Source: Nonomuraea sp. NEAU-A123
GTDB lineage: Bacteria; Actinomycetota; Actinomycetes; Streptosporangiales; Streptosporangiaceae
Direction of reading: 5' to 3'
Assembly (NCBI RefSeq): GCF_018603905.1
Contig: NZ_JAHFZZ010000002.1
Location: 310,001 to 374,000 of the forward strand
DNA: 64,000 bases
This document shows positions 23,876 to 31,609 of this stretch, one piece after another (within the stretch, counting starts at the first letter, position 1; each line of letters starts with the position of its first letter). Below the pieces are notes generated by a model. The model did no database searches, was not told where the DNA came from, and saw only the letters and a program-made list of their open reading frames with translations. A program made the translations under genes and the position numbers.

Positions 23876-25021
23876 ATGAGAAGCGATCCTCTGCCGTTGC
23901 TGTGGCTGTGCGGGCCGTCAGGTGTCGGGAAATCCTCGGTCGGCTGGGAGCTGTTCGCGCGGCTGAGCCAAAGCGGCATCAAGACGGCGTTCCTCGACGC
24001 CGACCAGATCAGCCTGTGTTATCCCCTCCCGCAGAGCGGCACCCATCGGATCCGGGCCCAGAGCCTCGCCGCGATCTGGCCCCACTTCCGGGAGGAAGGG
24101 GCGCAGTGCATGGTGCTGTCGGGCTTTGTCGACAGCCCCGAGGAGGTTCGTGAGTACACAGACCTCCTCCCGGACGCCGCGTTGACCGTGTGCCGGCTGC
24201 GGGTGGACACCGTTGAGCTCAAGGAACGGTTCATGGCCCGAGGGTGGCGTCCGGATCTGGTGGCGGAGGCCGTCGCCGAGGCGGAACTGCTGGACCTCAG
24301 CGACTTCGCCGACATCTGCCTGGATACCGACGGGTGCACCGTGTCCGAGGTGGCCCGGATGGTCCGTGAGCGAGCCGGTGGATGGCCGCGCACCGGTCCG
24401 GCCGCGATGCCCGGCGGCTCCGTGTCCCGCCCATCGGCGCCACCTGCTTCCGGCCCGGTCCCCGTGCTGTGGCTCTCCGGCGCCGACGCGGTCGGGAAGT
24501 CGACTGTCGGGTATGAGGTCTTCACGCAGATCATCCAGACCGGCGTACGGGCTGCTTACGTCGATCTGAAGCAGATCGGCGCGCTGCGGCCCGCCGCGGA
24601 CGACGACCCGGACGGCCATCGCCTCAAGGCGCGCAACCTCGCGGCCCTGTGGGCCGGATACGGCGCGGCCGGGGCCCGGTGCCTGATCGTCTCCGGGCAC
24701 GCCGACCGCGATGACACCGTCCGCGGCTACGCCGACCTGCTTTTCGGAACGGCGCTGACGGTGTGCCGCCTGCACGCCGGGCCCGCCACGCTGGCCGAGC
24801 GCGTCGCGCGGCGCGGCGGGGGAGGCGGCCCGGCGATTCCGGGGGACGAGATGAAGGGGCTGGACTCCGGCGCCCTGCACCGCGTCGCCGAACGGGCCGC
24901 AGGGGAGGCCGCGGCGCTCGAACGCGTCAAGGCGGGTGACCTGTGCGTGGACACCGACGGCCGGTCGGTGCGCGAGGTGGCCGGAGAAGTGCGGGCCCTC
25001 CTCGGCGACTGGCCGAACTGA
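23876..25021 (+). CDS. Tandem P-loop ATP-binding protein (duplicated kinase-like domain)
   Basis: A 381-residue protein from the ATG at 23876 made of two copies of the same domain. Copy 1 (about 1-175) has LLWLCGPSGVGKSSVGWELF and copy 2 (about 197-381) has VLWLSGADAVGKSTVGYEVF. Each is followed by a matching second strand (AFLDADQISL, AYVDLKQIGA), a conserved RIRAQSLAAIW / RLKARNLAALW helix, then LTVCRLRV / LTVCRLHA, and ends with LCLDTDG-like and LCVDTDGRSV segments. The fold resembles adenylylsulfate-kinase or shikimate-kinase-like P-loop enzymes. Both Walker A motifs keep the GKS/T. Substrate and partner are unknown. Confidence 0.8.
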   Translation: MRSDPLPLLWLCGPSGVGKSSVGWELFARLSQSGIKTAFLDADQISLCYPLPQSGTHRIRAQSLAAIWPHFREEGAQCMVLSGFVDSPEEVREYTDLLPDAALTVCRLRVDTVELKERFMARGWRPDLVAEAVAEAELLDLSDFADICLDTDGCTVSEVARMVRERAGGWPRTGPAAMPGGSVSRPSAPPASGPVPVLWLSGADAVGKSTVGYEVFTQIIQTGVRAAYVDLKQIGALRPAADDDPDGHRLKARNLAALWAGYGAAGARCLIVSGHADRDDTVRGYADLLFGTALTVCRLHAGPATLAERVARRGGGGGPAIPGDEMKGLDSGALHRVAERAAGEAAALERVKAGDLCVDTDGRSVREVAGEVRALLGDWPN

Positions 25022-25041
25022 ACGACCCCGCGCTATACCGC

Positions 25042-25079
25042 TTGACACCGCGACACCCTTTGGGATAGTTGTGCTATCC
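25042..25079 (+). promoter_or_regulatory. Promoter with embedded operator for DoxX gene
   Basis: A consensus -35 TTGACA at 25042-25047 is followed after 16 bases by GATAGT at 25064-25069. The -10 region is covered by GGATAG-TTGTG-CTATCC at 25063-25079, a 6-base-arm palindrome. A related half-site, GATAGTGCAACTA, follows near 25086. A repressor binding here would block the promoter. No adjacent regulator is evident. Confidence 0.55.
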
Positions 25080-25117
25080 AACATTAGATAGTGCAACTAC
25101 CCAATAGGGAGTCTGTC

Positions 25118-25627
25118 GTGGAAACGATCATCGTGTTGATGGTGGCCCTGCTGGGCTTCCGGGCGCTGGGGGCCTTCGGGGTCGGCCGGTTCGCCTCGTG
25201 GCCGGTCAGTGCGGCGCACGGGCTGGCCGTCATGCTTTTCATGACGGCCAGCGCGCACTTCGTCCCGGACGGCGTCACGGTCATGCCCAACCATGGGGAT
25301 CTCGTACGCATGGTGCCGCCCTTCGTGCCCTTCGCCGACGCGATGGTCTACCTGACCGGCGTGCTGGAGCTCATGGGCGCGGTGGGGCTGATCATCACCG
25401 GGACGCGCCGACCGGCCGGGATCGCGCTGGCCGCGCTCTTCGTGCTCCTGCTGCCGGCCAACATCTACGCCGCGGTCGCCGACGTGCCGTTCAACGGCGG
25501 CGAGGCGTCGCCTCTGTGGCTGCGGGTGCCCGAGCAGGTCCTGTACATCGCCGTCGCGCTCTGGGCGATCCGCCCGGCGCCGCTGCCGGAGCCGGCCTTG
25601 GCCGGGGTTACGGCACGCCGTAGGTGA
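25118..25627 (+). CDS. DoxX-like membrane protein
   Basis: About 169 residues with four membrane helices (roughly residues 3-20, 33-50, 70-100 and 105-150). I start at the GTG at 25118 because it has AATAGGGAG seven bases upstream; the GTG at 25091 sits inside the operator region. Features of the DoxX family are the HGLAVMLFMTASAHF segment and the TGVLELMGAVGLI helix. Members are linked to thiosulfate or redox metabolism, but most, like this one, lack assigned function. Its 3' end overlaps the convergent bicupin gene by 20 bases. Confidence 0.8.
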   Translation: METIIVLMVALLGFRALGAFGVGRFASWPVSAAHGLAVMLFMTASAHFVPDGVTVMPNHGDLVRMVPPFVPFADAMVYLTGVLELMGAVGLIITGTRRPAGIALAALFVLLLPANIYAAVADVPFNGGEASPLWLRVPEQVLYIAVALWAIRPAPLPEPALAGVTARRR

Positions 25628-26432
25628 TGGCGTACTTGGCGGCGATGGGGTTGAGTTTGACCGGGTCGAGCCGGCCGCCGGTGGTGATGTGCGGCCTGGC
25701 CTCGATCAGGTCCTCGATGAAACACTCCCAGCCGCCCGGCGAGGAGATCTGGATGACCCGCGGGGGAGGGGTGGACCCGCAGCGCAGCGCGTGCGGGACC
25801 CCGTGAGGCAGCAGCACGAACTGCCCCTTACCCACCTTGTCCGTCCGGTCGTCGTACTCGACGACGAGCTCCCCGTCGAATACGTAGATGCCTTCGTCCG
25901 CCTCGTGGTGGATGTGGCGGGGAATGTCCTGAGCCACCACCATCTCGAGAAGCGACAGCCTGCCGTCGGTGTCGGTGGCGCGGGCCTTGGTGGCGAACGC
26001 GGGCGGGACCTTGATGCGCCCCGGGCGCACGTCGCCGCGCTGGAGGAGATAGAAGCGGCCTTTGTCGCCGTTCTCCGCCGCCTGCCCAGGCTCGGCCACG
26101 CCCTGGACGCCCGGCGTAGACAGGTGCAGCGTGTGGACCGGAGCCTCCGACAAGGTGCGCATGGCGTAGGTGACGCCGCGCGGCAGCAGCGCGCACATGC
26201 CCGCGGTCAGGCGATGCGTCCGGCCGTCGAAGTCGATGCCCAACTCCCCGTCCAGGACGAAGACCAGCTCGTCGGCGTCGTGGACCTGCGGCGGGAGGTC
26301 ATGGTGGCCCCGATTCTCGATGAGGGAGAACCGGCCCTCGGTGTCGGCGGCCCCGGCCTTGAGCGTCGTCGGCGGCGGCATGGGGAGGCGTGACTCTCCG
26401 GCGTTCAGGAGGATGAAGCGATCCTTGGACAT
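25608..26432 (-). CDS. Bicupin (quercetin-dioxygenase-like) protein
   Basis: A 274-residue protein from the ATG at 26432 with two cupin barrels. Barrel 1 has HHDLPPQVHDADELVFVLDG (about residues 43-62) and barrel 2 has IPRHIHHEADEGIYVFDGEL (about 168-187). Barrel 2 keeps the H-x-H...E metal-ligand arrangement plus a downstream His (LLPHGVPHALRC). Barrel 1 retains fewer ligands. The fold matches quercetin 2,3-dioxygenase-like bicupins, which oxidise small aromatics or act as isomerases; the substrate cannot be assigned. It is divergent from a TetR gene with a palindrome between them. Confidence 0.85.
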   Translation of the reverse strand: MSKDRFILLNAGESRLPMPPPTTLKAGAADTEGRFSLIENRGHHDLPPQVHDADELVFVLDGELGIDFDGRTHRLTAGMCALLPRGVTYAMRTLSEAPVHTLHLSTPGVQGVAEPGQAAENGDKGRFYLLQRGDVRPGRIKVPPAFATKARATDTDGRLSLLEMVVAQDIPRHIHHEADEGIYVFDGELVVEYDDRTDKVGKGQFVLLPHGVPHALRCGSTPPPRVIQISSPGGWECFIEDLIEARPHITTGGRLDPVKLNPIAAKYAITYGVP

Positions 26433-26452
26433 GAGGTAGCCTTTCCATAGAC

Positions 26453-26472
26453 GGATTCGGAATCCGATTCCG
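26453..26472. promoter_or_regulatory. Overlapping TetR operator palindromes
   Basis: GGATTC-G-GAATCC at 26453-26465 and CGGAATC-C-GATTCCG at 26458-26472 are perfect palindromes sharing bases, in the 69-base gap between the divergent bicupin and TetR starts. Overlapping sites of this kind can bind two dimers cooperatively on opposite faces. Confidence 0.75.
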
Positions 26473-26501
26473 CTTAGAGTCTAGACAGGGGACCGCGAGG
26501 G

Positions 26502-27065
26502 ATGTCAAAACCCACCACCCGCAAGCCCCGTACCGACGCCGAACGCAACCGCGGCCGCGTGCTGGAGGTGGCCTGCGAGCTGTTCGCCGAGCGGGGGGAT
26601 GAGGTGCAGATGGCGGAGGTGGCCAAGGCGGCCGGGGTCGGCGTGGGCACCGTCTACCGACATTTCCCGACACGTCAGGCGTTGATCGAGGCGGTGACGG
26701 AGCAGCGGTTCGCCGAGATCCTGGCGTACGCCCGGACCGCATGCCTGCCCAACCCCGACACCCGGCAGGCCCTGACCTGCTTCCTGACCCGCATCGGCGA
26801 GGTGCACGACGAGGGCCGCGGGGTCTCCAGCGCGATCGAGGCGGCCCTGGGCTCGACCGAGCCGCGCGGCGAGGTAGGCACCGACCTCCTCGCCCTCGGC
26901 GAGACCCTGCTCGACCGGGGCCGGGCCGACGGCACCCTCCGCGCCGACGTCAAGGTCGCGGACCTCTACATGATCGCCGGAGCGGTGGCCGCGATCAGCC
27001 GCGACGCCATCGGCGACTGGCGGCGCTTCATCGACATCGCCCTCGACGGTCTACGCCCACGATGA
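26502..27065 (+). CDS. TetR/AcrR family transcriptional regulator
   Basis: A 187-residue regulator from the ATG at 26502. The helix-turn-helix is at about residues 19-64 (RVLEVACELFAERGDEVQMA, then VGVGTVYRHFPTRQALIEAV). The C-terminal domain resembles TetR_C_33/SbtR-like types with DLYMIAGAVAAISRDAIGDW. It probably represses itself and the divergent bicupin gene through the overlapping palindromes. Confidence 0.88.
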   Translation: MSKPTTRKPRTDAERNRGRVLEVACELFAERGDEVQMAEVAKAAGVGVGTVYRHFPTRQALIEAVTEQRFAEILAYARTACLPNPDTRQALTCFLTRIGEVHDEGRGVSSAIEAALGSTEPRGEVGTDLLALGETLLDRGRADGTLRADVKVADLYMIAGAVAAISRDAIGDWRRFIDIALDGLRPR

Positions 27066-27154
27066 CCCATCGCCACCCGCCCGCTTCGAGTCCACAGCAA
27101 GCGCACTGACGCCGGCGGCAGACAGCGGCAACTGAGGGCGGATCGGCAGCCGTC

Positions 27155-27174
27155 GTGGGACTTTCGTCCCTAAC
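27155..27174 (+). promoter_or_regulatory. DosR/DevR-like box
   Basis: GTGGGACTTTCGTCCCTAAC contains the GGGAC-N4-GTCCC palindrome with the TTTC centre that characterises the dormancy regulator DosR (DevR) box of mycobacteria. It lies 34 bases before the ATG at 27208, suiting activation of that gene. No DosR-type regulator lies in this window. Confidence 0.65.
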
Positions 27175-27207
27175 CCCGCAGGTAGGGGCGGCGGCAGGCT
27201 GAAAGGT

Positions 27208-27612
27208 ATGAAACTCGACTCAGCCGGCCTGCAGGTGCTCTCCCACGAGGAGTGCATGCGCCTGCTGCCCTCATGCCCGATCGGGCGGATCGTCTTCACC
27301 GATCGCGCCCTGCCGGCTGTGCAGCCGGTCAACTTCTGCCTGGACGGCGACGACATCGTCATCCGCACGACGGCCGGTTCGAAGCTGGCCGCCGCCACTC
27401 GCCGTGCGGTCGTCGCCTTCGAGGTCGACGACTTCCACCCGGTGGAGCGGACCGGCTGGTCGGTTACCGTCGTAGGGCTGGCTCACGTCGCCGACGAGCC
27501 CGCGGAGATCGCCCGGTTGGAAAGACTGCCGCTGACGCCGTGGGCGCGCAGCCGCGACCAGTTCATCGTCATCACCACGGTGGAGGCCACCGGCCGGCGC
27601 CTCCAGCAGTGA
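27208..27612 (+). CDS. Pyridoxamine 5'-phosphate oxidase-family FMN/F420-binding protein
   Basis: A 134-residue split-barrel protein from the ATG at 27208 with GCTGAAAGG upstream. It starts VLSHEECMRLLPSCPIGRIV, the typical opening of the PNPOx-like family, followed by LPAVQPVNFCLDGDDIVIRT and VVAFEVDDFHPVERTGWSVT. These proteins bind FMN, F420 or heme and include members of the mycobacterial dormancy regulon. The DosR-like box immediately upstream suggests induction by hypoxia or nitric oxide. The exact reaction is unknown. Confidence 0.85.
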   Translation: MKLDSAGLQVLSHEECMRLLPSCPIGRIVFTDRALPAVQPVNFCLDGDDIVIRTTAGSKLAAATRRAVVAFEVDDFHPVERTGWSVTVVGLAHVADEPAEIARLERLPLTPWARSRDQFIVITTVEATGRRLQQ

Positions 27613-27685
27613 GCACCAGGCATGATGCCGGGGCATTTCACCGAAGTGCACCTGCTAGACATAGGGTCAACCCAAGGGAGCCCGT

Positions 27686-28840
27686 ATGGATCAGCTCAGT
27701 CTCGGCGTCGTGTCGCATTCACGCAAGGAGAACGAGCACCGGCTGGCAATCCACCCGCTGCACTTTGAGCGGATCGAAGCCGATCTTCAGCACCTCATCT
27801 ACCTCGAACGCGGCTACGGCGAGCGTTTCGGCATCTCTGATGAGCAATTGGCGCCGCACGTCGCCGGGTTGCTGTCACGGGAGGAACTGGTGGCGCGCTG
27901 CGATGTCATCCTGCTCCCCAAACCCCTGGCCCAGGACCTCAAGGAGTTGCGCGACGGACAGATCCTGTGGGGCTGGCCGCACTGCGTACAGGATGAGGAG
28001 GTGACCCAGCTCGCGATCGAGCGGCGGCTCACCCTGATCGCCTTCGAGGCGATGAACCACTGGAACAGTGACGGCACCTTCAACCTGCACGTCCTGCACA
28101 AGAACAACGAGATGGCCGGCTACTGCTCGGTTCTGCACGCCCTGGCGCTCACCGGGACGACCGGCGACTACGGGCGGCGGCTGCGGGCGGTCGTCATCAG
28201 CTTCGGCGCGACCGGCCGGGGCGCGGTGACGGCCCTGAACGCGCACGGCGTGAACGACATCGATCTGCTCACCTTCCGCGACGTCACCGCGGTCGCCTCG
28301 CCCATCCACTCGGCGCGCATCGTGCGCTTCGAGCACGAGGCCGACGACCCCAACCGCAGTTACGCGCTCACCGACAGCGGCCGGATACCGCTCGCCTCGT
28401 TCATCGCCGACCATGACATCGTCGTCAACTGCGTGCTGCAGAACACCGACAATCCGCTGATGTTCGTCACCGAGGACGATCTTGGCGCCTTCGCGCCGGG
28501 CACGCTCATCGTGGACGTGTCGTGCGATGAGGGGATGGGCTTCAGCTGGGCGCGGCCCACGTCGTTCACGCAGCCGATGTTCGAGGTGGGGAACAAGGTC
28601 CATTACTACGCCGTCGACCACAGCCCGTCCTACCTGTGGGACTCGGCCACCTGGGAGATCAGCGAGTCCCTGCTGCCGCATCTGCGCACGGTGCTCACCG
28701 GCCCCAAGGCCTGGGACGAGGGCGACACCATCCGGCGGGCCATCGAGATCCGTGACGGCGTCATCCAGAACCCCGCCATCCTCTCCTTCCAGCACCGCTC
28801 ACCGCACTACCCGCATCCGCACGTAGCCCCCTCTGCGTAG
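27686..28840 (+). CDS. N(5)-(carboxyethyl)ornithine synthase-like dehydrogenase
   Basis: A 384-residue protein from the ATG at 27686 with GGGAGCCC upstream. The fold is that of alanine dehydrogenase/saccharopine dehydrogenase: an N-terminal domain with SHSRKENEHRLAIHP, a central Rossmann domain with AVVISFGATGRGAVTALNAH, and VVNCVLQNTDNPLMFV. It best resembles N5-(carboxyethyl)ornithine synthase, which reductively joins pyruvate to ornithine with NADPH. Alternative opine-type reactions cannot be excluded. The next gene starts 93 bases on in the same direction. Confidence 0.82.
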   Translation: MDQLSLGVVSHSRKENEHRLAIHPLHFERIEADLQHLIYLERGYGERFGISDEQLAPHVAGLLSREELVARCDVILLPKPLAQDLKELRDGQILWGWPHCVQDEEVTQLAIERRLTLIAFEAMNHWNSDGTFNLHVLHKNNEMAGYCSVLHALALTGTTGDYGRRLRAVVISFGATGRGAVTALNAHGVNDIDLLTFRDVTAVASPIHSARIVRFEHEADDPNRSYALTDSGRIPLASFIADHDIVVNCVLQNTDNPLMFVTEDDLGAFAPGTLIVDVSCDEGMGFSWARPTSFTQPMFEVGNKVHYYAVDHSPSYLWDSATWEISESLLPHLRTVLTGPKAWDEGDTIRRAIEIRDGVIQNPAILSFQHRSPHYPHPHVAPSA

Positions 28841-28933
28841 CGGAGCACGTCGCGGTATCCGATTGCGCGATCATTTCGAAAACGTGGCCCATACCCGGTT
28901 GACCGTGTAGGGAATTGGTGGATACGTGGGAGC

Positions 28934-30325
28934 ATGAGCCTCTGGACTCCGGACCCCACGTTCTATCCTTCGCCCAGGGACGCGGCAGGCGCACCCGCCG
29001 AGAAACTGGCCTACGTCGCCGCCTTCGACAGGTCGGCGACCAGGCCGGACGCGCTGGCCGTCCTCGACACCGATGCCACCTCGCCGACCTACGGCGAGGT
29101 GGTGGGCTGGACCGACCTGCCCAACACCGGCGACGAGCTGCACCACTTCGGATGGAACGCCTGCAGCAGCGCGCTGTGCCCCTACGCCCCGCATCCGCAC
29201 GTCGAACGCCGCTACCTCATCGTGCCGGGGCTGCGGTCCTCGCGGATCCACATCTTCGACACCAAGGACCGGATCAGCCCCGAACTGGTCAAGGTCATCG
29301 AGGCCGAGGACCTGGCCAAGCGGGCCGGCTACTCGCGGCCCCACACCGTGCACTGCGGGCCGGAAGGGCTCTACCTGTCCGCGCTCGGCGGCGCCGACGG
29401 CAACGAGGGGCCCGGCGGGATCGCGATCCTCGACCACACCTCCTTCGAGGTGCTCGGGCGCTGGGAGGTCGACCGGGGGCCGCAGTATCTCGCCTACGAC
29501 TTCTGGTGGCACCTCAACCATGACGTGCTGATCAGCTCCGAGTGGGGCACACCGTCGATGATCGAGGACGGGGTGGTGGGGGAACTGCTGCTCGGCCGCG
29601 CGTACGGGCACAAGCTGCACTTCTGGGACCTGCGCAAGCGCAGGCACGTCCAGGAGATCGACCTCGGCGACGAACACCAGATGACCCTGGAGCTCCGCCC
29701 GGCGCACGACCCCACCCATGCCTACGGGTTCGCGGGGGTCGTCACCAGCGTCGCGGACCTGTCGGCCTCCGTCTGGCTCTGGTTCCGCGAGGACGGCCGC
29801 TGGAAGGCGGACAAGGTGATCTCCATTCCCGCCGAGCCCGCCGACGCCGCCTTGCTGCCGCCCGTGCTACAGCCCTTCGGCGCGGTGCCGCCGCTGGTCA
29901 CCGACATCGACCTGTCGGTCGACGATCAGCGGCTGTACGTCTCGTGCTGGGGCACCGGCGAGATCAAGCAGTACGACGTGTCGGACCCGGCCAAGCCCGT
30001 GGAGCTGGGCTCGCTCAAGATCGGCGGCATCGTCCGGCAGGCGCCCCACCCGGCCCAGCCGTCGCTGCCCCTGCGGGGCGGCCCCCAGATGGTGGAGGTC
30101 AGCCGCGACGGCCGCCGCGTCTACGTCACCAACTCCCTGTACGGCGCCTGGGACGACCAGTTCTACCCCGAGGGCGTCGGCGCCTGGATGGCCAAGATCG
30201 ACGCCGACTCCTTCACCTTCGACACCCGTTTCTTCCCCCATGGTGAGGCCTTTCGCGGTCTGCGCCCCCACCAGGTGCGGCTTCAGGGCGGCGATGCCTC
30301 CTCCGATTCCTACTGCTACCCGTGA
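28934..30325 (+). CDS. Selenium-binding protein 56 / methanethiol oxidase family
   Basis: A 463-residue beta-propeller from the ATG at 28934. Conserved SBP56 segments are all present: YVAAFDRSATRPDALAVLD, the LHHFGWNACSSALC motif with the Cys pair, RPHTVHCGPEGLYLSALGG, YDFWWHLNHDVLISSEWG, GYGHKLHFWDL-like AYGHKLHFWDL, and the C-terminal RPHQVRLQGGDASSDSYCYP. Bacterial members are methanethiol oxidases that convert CH3SH to formaldehyde, H2O2 and sulfide, using copper-binding His residues. The stop overlaps a membrane-protein gene, suggesting a physical or functional pair. Confidence 0.92.
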   Translation: MSLWTPDPTFYPSPRDAAGAPAEKLAYVAAFDRSATRPDALAVLDTDATSPTYGEVVGWTDLPNTGDELHHFGWNACSSALCPYAPHPHVERRYLIVPGLRSSRIHIFDTKDRISPELVKVIEAEDLAKRAGYSRPHTVHCGPEGLYLSALGGADGNEGPGGIAILDHTSFEVLGRWEVDRGPQYLAYDFWWHLNHDVLISSEWGTPSMIEDGVVGELLLGRAYGHKLHFWDLRKRRHVQEIDLGDEHQMTLELRPAHDPTHAYGFAGVVTSVADLSASVWLWFREDGRWKADKVISIPAEPADAALLPPVLQPFGAVPPLVTDIDLSVDDQRLYVSCWGTGEIKQYDVSDPAKPVELGSLKIGGIVRQAPHPAQPSLPLRGGPQMVEVSRDGRRVYVTNSLYGAWDDQFYPEGVGAWMAKIDADSFTFDTRFFPHGEAFRGLRPHQVRLQGGDASSDSYCYP

Positions 30326-30921
30326 CGATCGCCACCGTGCTCCTGCTGGGCGCCTTCCACGGCCTGAACCCGGCCATGGGCTGGCTGTTCGCCGTGGCCC
30401 GCGGCCTGCAGGAGCGCAGCAGGGACCTGTTGCTGCAGTCGCTGCCGGTCATCGCGCTCGGCCACCTGGCCTCGGTCGCCCTGGTCGCGCTCGTCGTCGG
30501 CGCCACCGGCTCGCTGGTCACCGGCAGGGTGCTGTCGATCGGCGGCGGGGTGGTGCTGGTCGGGTTCGGCCTGTGGCGGCTGCTGTCCACCCGGCACTTC
30601 CGCTGGGTGGGGATGCGGCTGTCGCTGTGGCAACTGGCCTGCTGGTCGTTCCTGATGTCCTCGGCCCACGGCGCGGGGCTGATGCTGCTGCCGGTCTTCA
30701 CCAGCCTGCACGCTCCCGGCCACCCGGGCCACGCCCTCACGGGCGGCCTGGCGGTGGCCGCTCTGCACACACTGGCGATGTTCGTGGTGGCGGGCGTCAT
30801 CGCCCTGGTCGTGTACGAGGTGGTGGGCCTGACGGTGCTGCGGCGCGCCTGGTTCAACCTGGATCGCATGTGGGCGATCGCCCTGGTGAGCGCGGGCGTC
30901 ATCACCCTGGTCCAGGCGTGA
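30322..30921 (+). CDS. Polytopic membrane protein coupled to the SBP56 gene
   Basis: A 199-residue protein from the GTG at 30322 overlapping the SBP56 stop. It has about six membrane helices and starts with LLLGAFHGLNPAMGWLFAVA; the HGLNP motif resembles the metal-binding HxxxxD/HG motifs of NicO/RcnA and sulfite-exporter-like transporters. A second His-rich region (LMSSAHGAGLMLLPVF) mirrors the first, as in duplicated transporters. A role in copper delivery or export of reaction products for the methanethiol oxidase is plausible but inferred from overlap only. The end overlaps the convergent TetR gene by 20 bases. Confidence 0.75.
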   Translation: MTIATVLLLGAFHGLNPAMGWLFAVARGLQERSRDLLLQSLPVIALGHLASVALVALVVGATGSLVTGRVLSIGGGVVLVGFGLWRLLSTRHFRWVGMRLSLWQLACWSFLMSSAHGAGLMLLPVFTSLHAPGHPGHALTGGLAVAALHTLAMFVVAGVIALVVYEVVGLTVLRRAWFNLDRMWAIALVSAGVITLVQA

Positions 30922-31501
30922 AGGCCATCCGCAGTGCCGTACCGGCGAGCTGGAGCAACTCCTGCCTGCTCGAACCCCCGGCGGCCGCGACCGCGATGCC
31001 GTCGGTGAGGGCGGTGACCAGCCGCGCCAGGTCGGCGGGGTCGCAGTCGCCCGGCAGGTCGCCCTCATCGCGCGCCCGTTCCAGGCGCGTGCGCAGGGCC
31101 GCCTCGCCGGCCTTCCGGCGGGCCGCCACCTCCTGCCGCACCGGCTCGGCCTCCGGCCCGCAGGCCTGTACGCAGCCGACGCTGAGGCATCCGCGAGGCG
31201 TGCCGGGGCCGGCGGTCAGCTCGACCGCTCCATACAGCAGCCCTTCGACGACGTCCCTGGCCCGCGGCGCCTCCAGGGCGCGGGAGGTGAAGCCCCCCGG
31301 GCCCTGCATGTAGCGGTCCAGCACCTTGTGGAAGAGCTCCTCCTTGTTGCCGAAGGCGGCATAAAGGCTGGGCCGGTTGACGCCCATGGCCGCGGTGAGA
31401 TCGGAGATCGCCGTGCCCTCGTAGCCCTGACTCCAGAAGACCTCGAGCGCGCTGTCCAGCGCGGCGTCGGGGTCGAACGCGCGCGGGCGTCCTCCTGGCA
31501 T
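30902..31501 (-). CDS. TetR/AcrR family transcriptional regulator
   Basis: A 199-residue regulator from the ATG at 31501 (MPGGRPRAFDPDAAL), which has GGAGGTGCGC upstream. The helix-turn-helix is at about residues 12-57 (LDSALEVFWSQGYEGTAISD, then GVNRPSLYAAFGNKEELF). The C-terminal domain has CLSVGCVQACGPEAEPV, giving three Cys in a short span. The protein resembles regulators of the YcdC/ComR-like group. It is divergent from the Gfo/Idh/MocA gene and two ACCGATCGGT-type sites lie between them. Confidence 0.88.
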   Translation of the reverse strand: MPGGRPRAFDPDAALDSALEVFWSQGYEGTAISDLTAAMGVNRPSLYAAFGNKEELFHKVLDRYMQGPGGFTSRALEAPRARDVVEGLLYGAVELTAGPGTPRGCLSVGCVQACGPEAEPVRQEVAARRKAGEAALRTRLERARDEGDLPGDCDPADLARLVTALTDGIAVAAAGGSSRQELLQLAGTALRMAFTPGPG

Positions 31502-31516
31502 GCGCACCTCCTCCAC

Positions 31517-31593
31517 GTTTCTTACCAATCGGTACGTTACTCGTTGACGGGCACCCCGGCTCCCCCCTAGTTTCTTACCGATCGGTATGTAAC
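31517..31593. promoter_or_regulatory. Duplicated TetR operators flanking a promoter
   Basis: TTTCTTACCAATCGGTAC (from 31518) and TTTCTTACCGATCGGTAT (from 31571) are copies of one site; the second has the perfect core ACCGATCGGT at 31578-31587. Between them TTGACG at 31544-31549 and TAGTTT at 31568-31573, 18 bases apart, form a promoter for the oxidoreductase at 31610. Binding at the second site would block that promoter, and the first lies at the TetR gene's own start region. Confidence 0.75.
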
Positions 31594-31609
31594 TTGTTGA
31601 GGAGTCATC

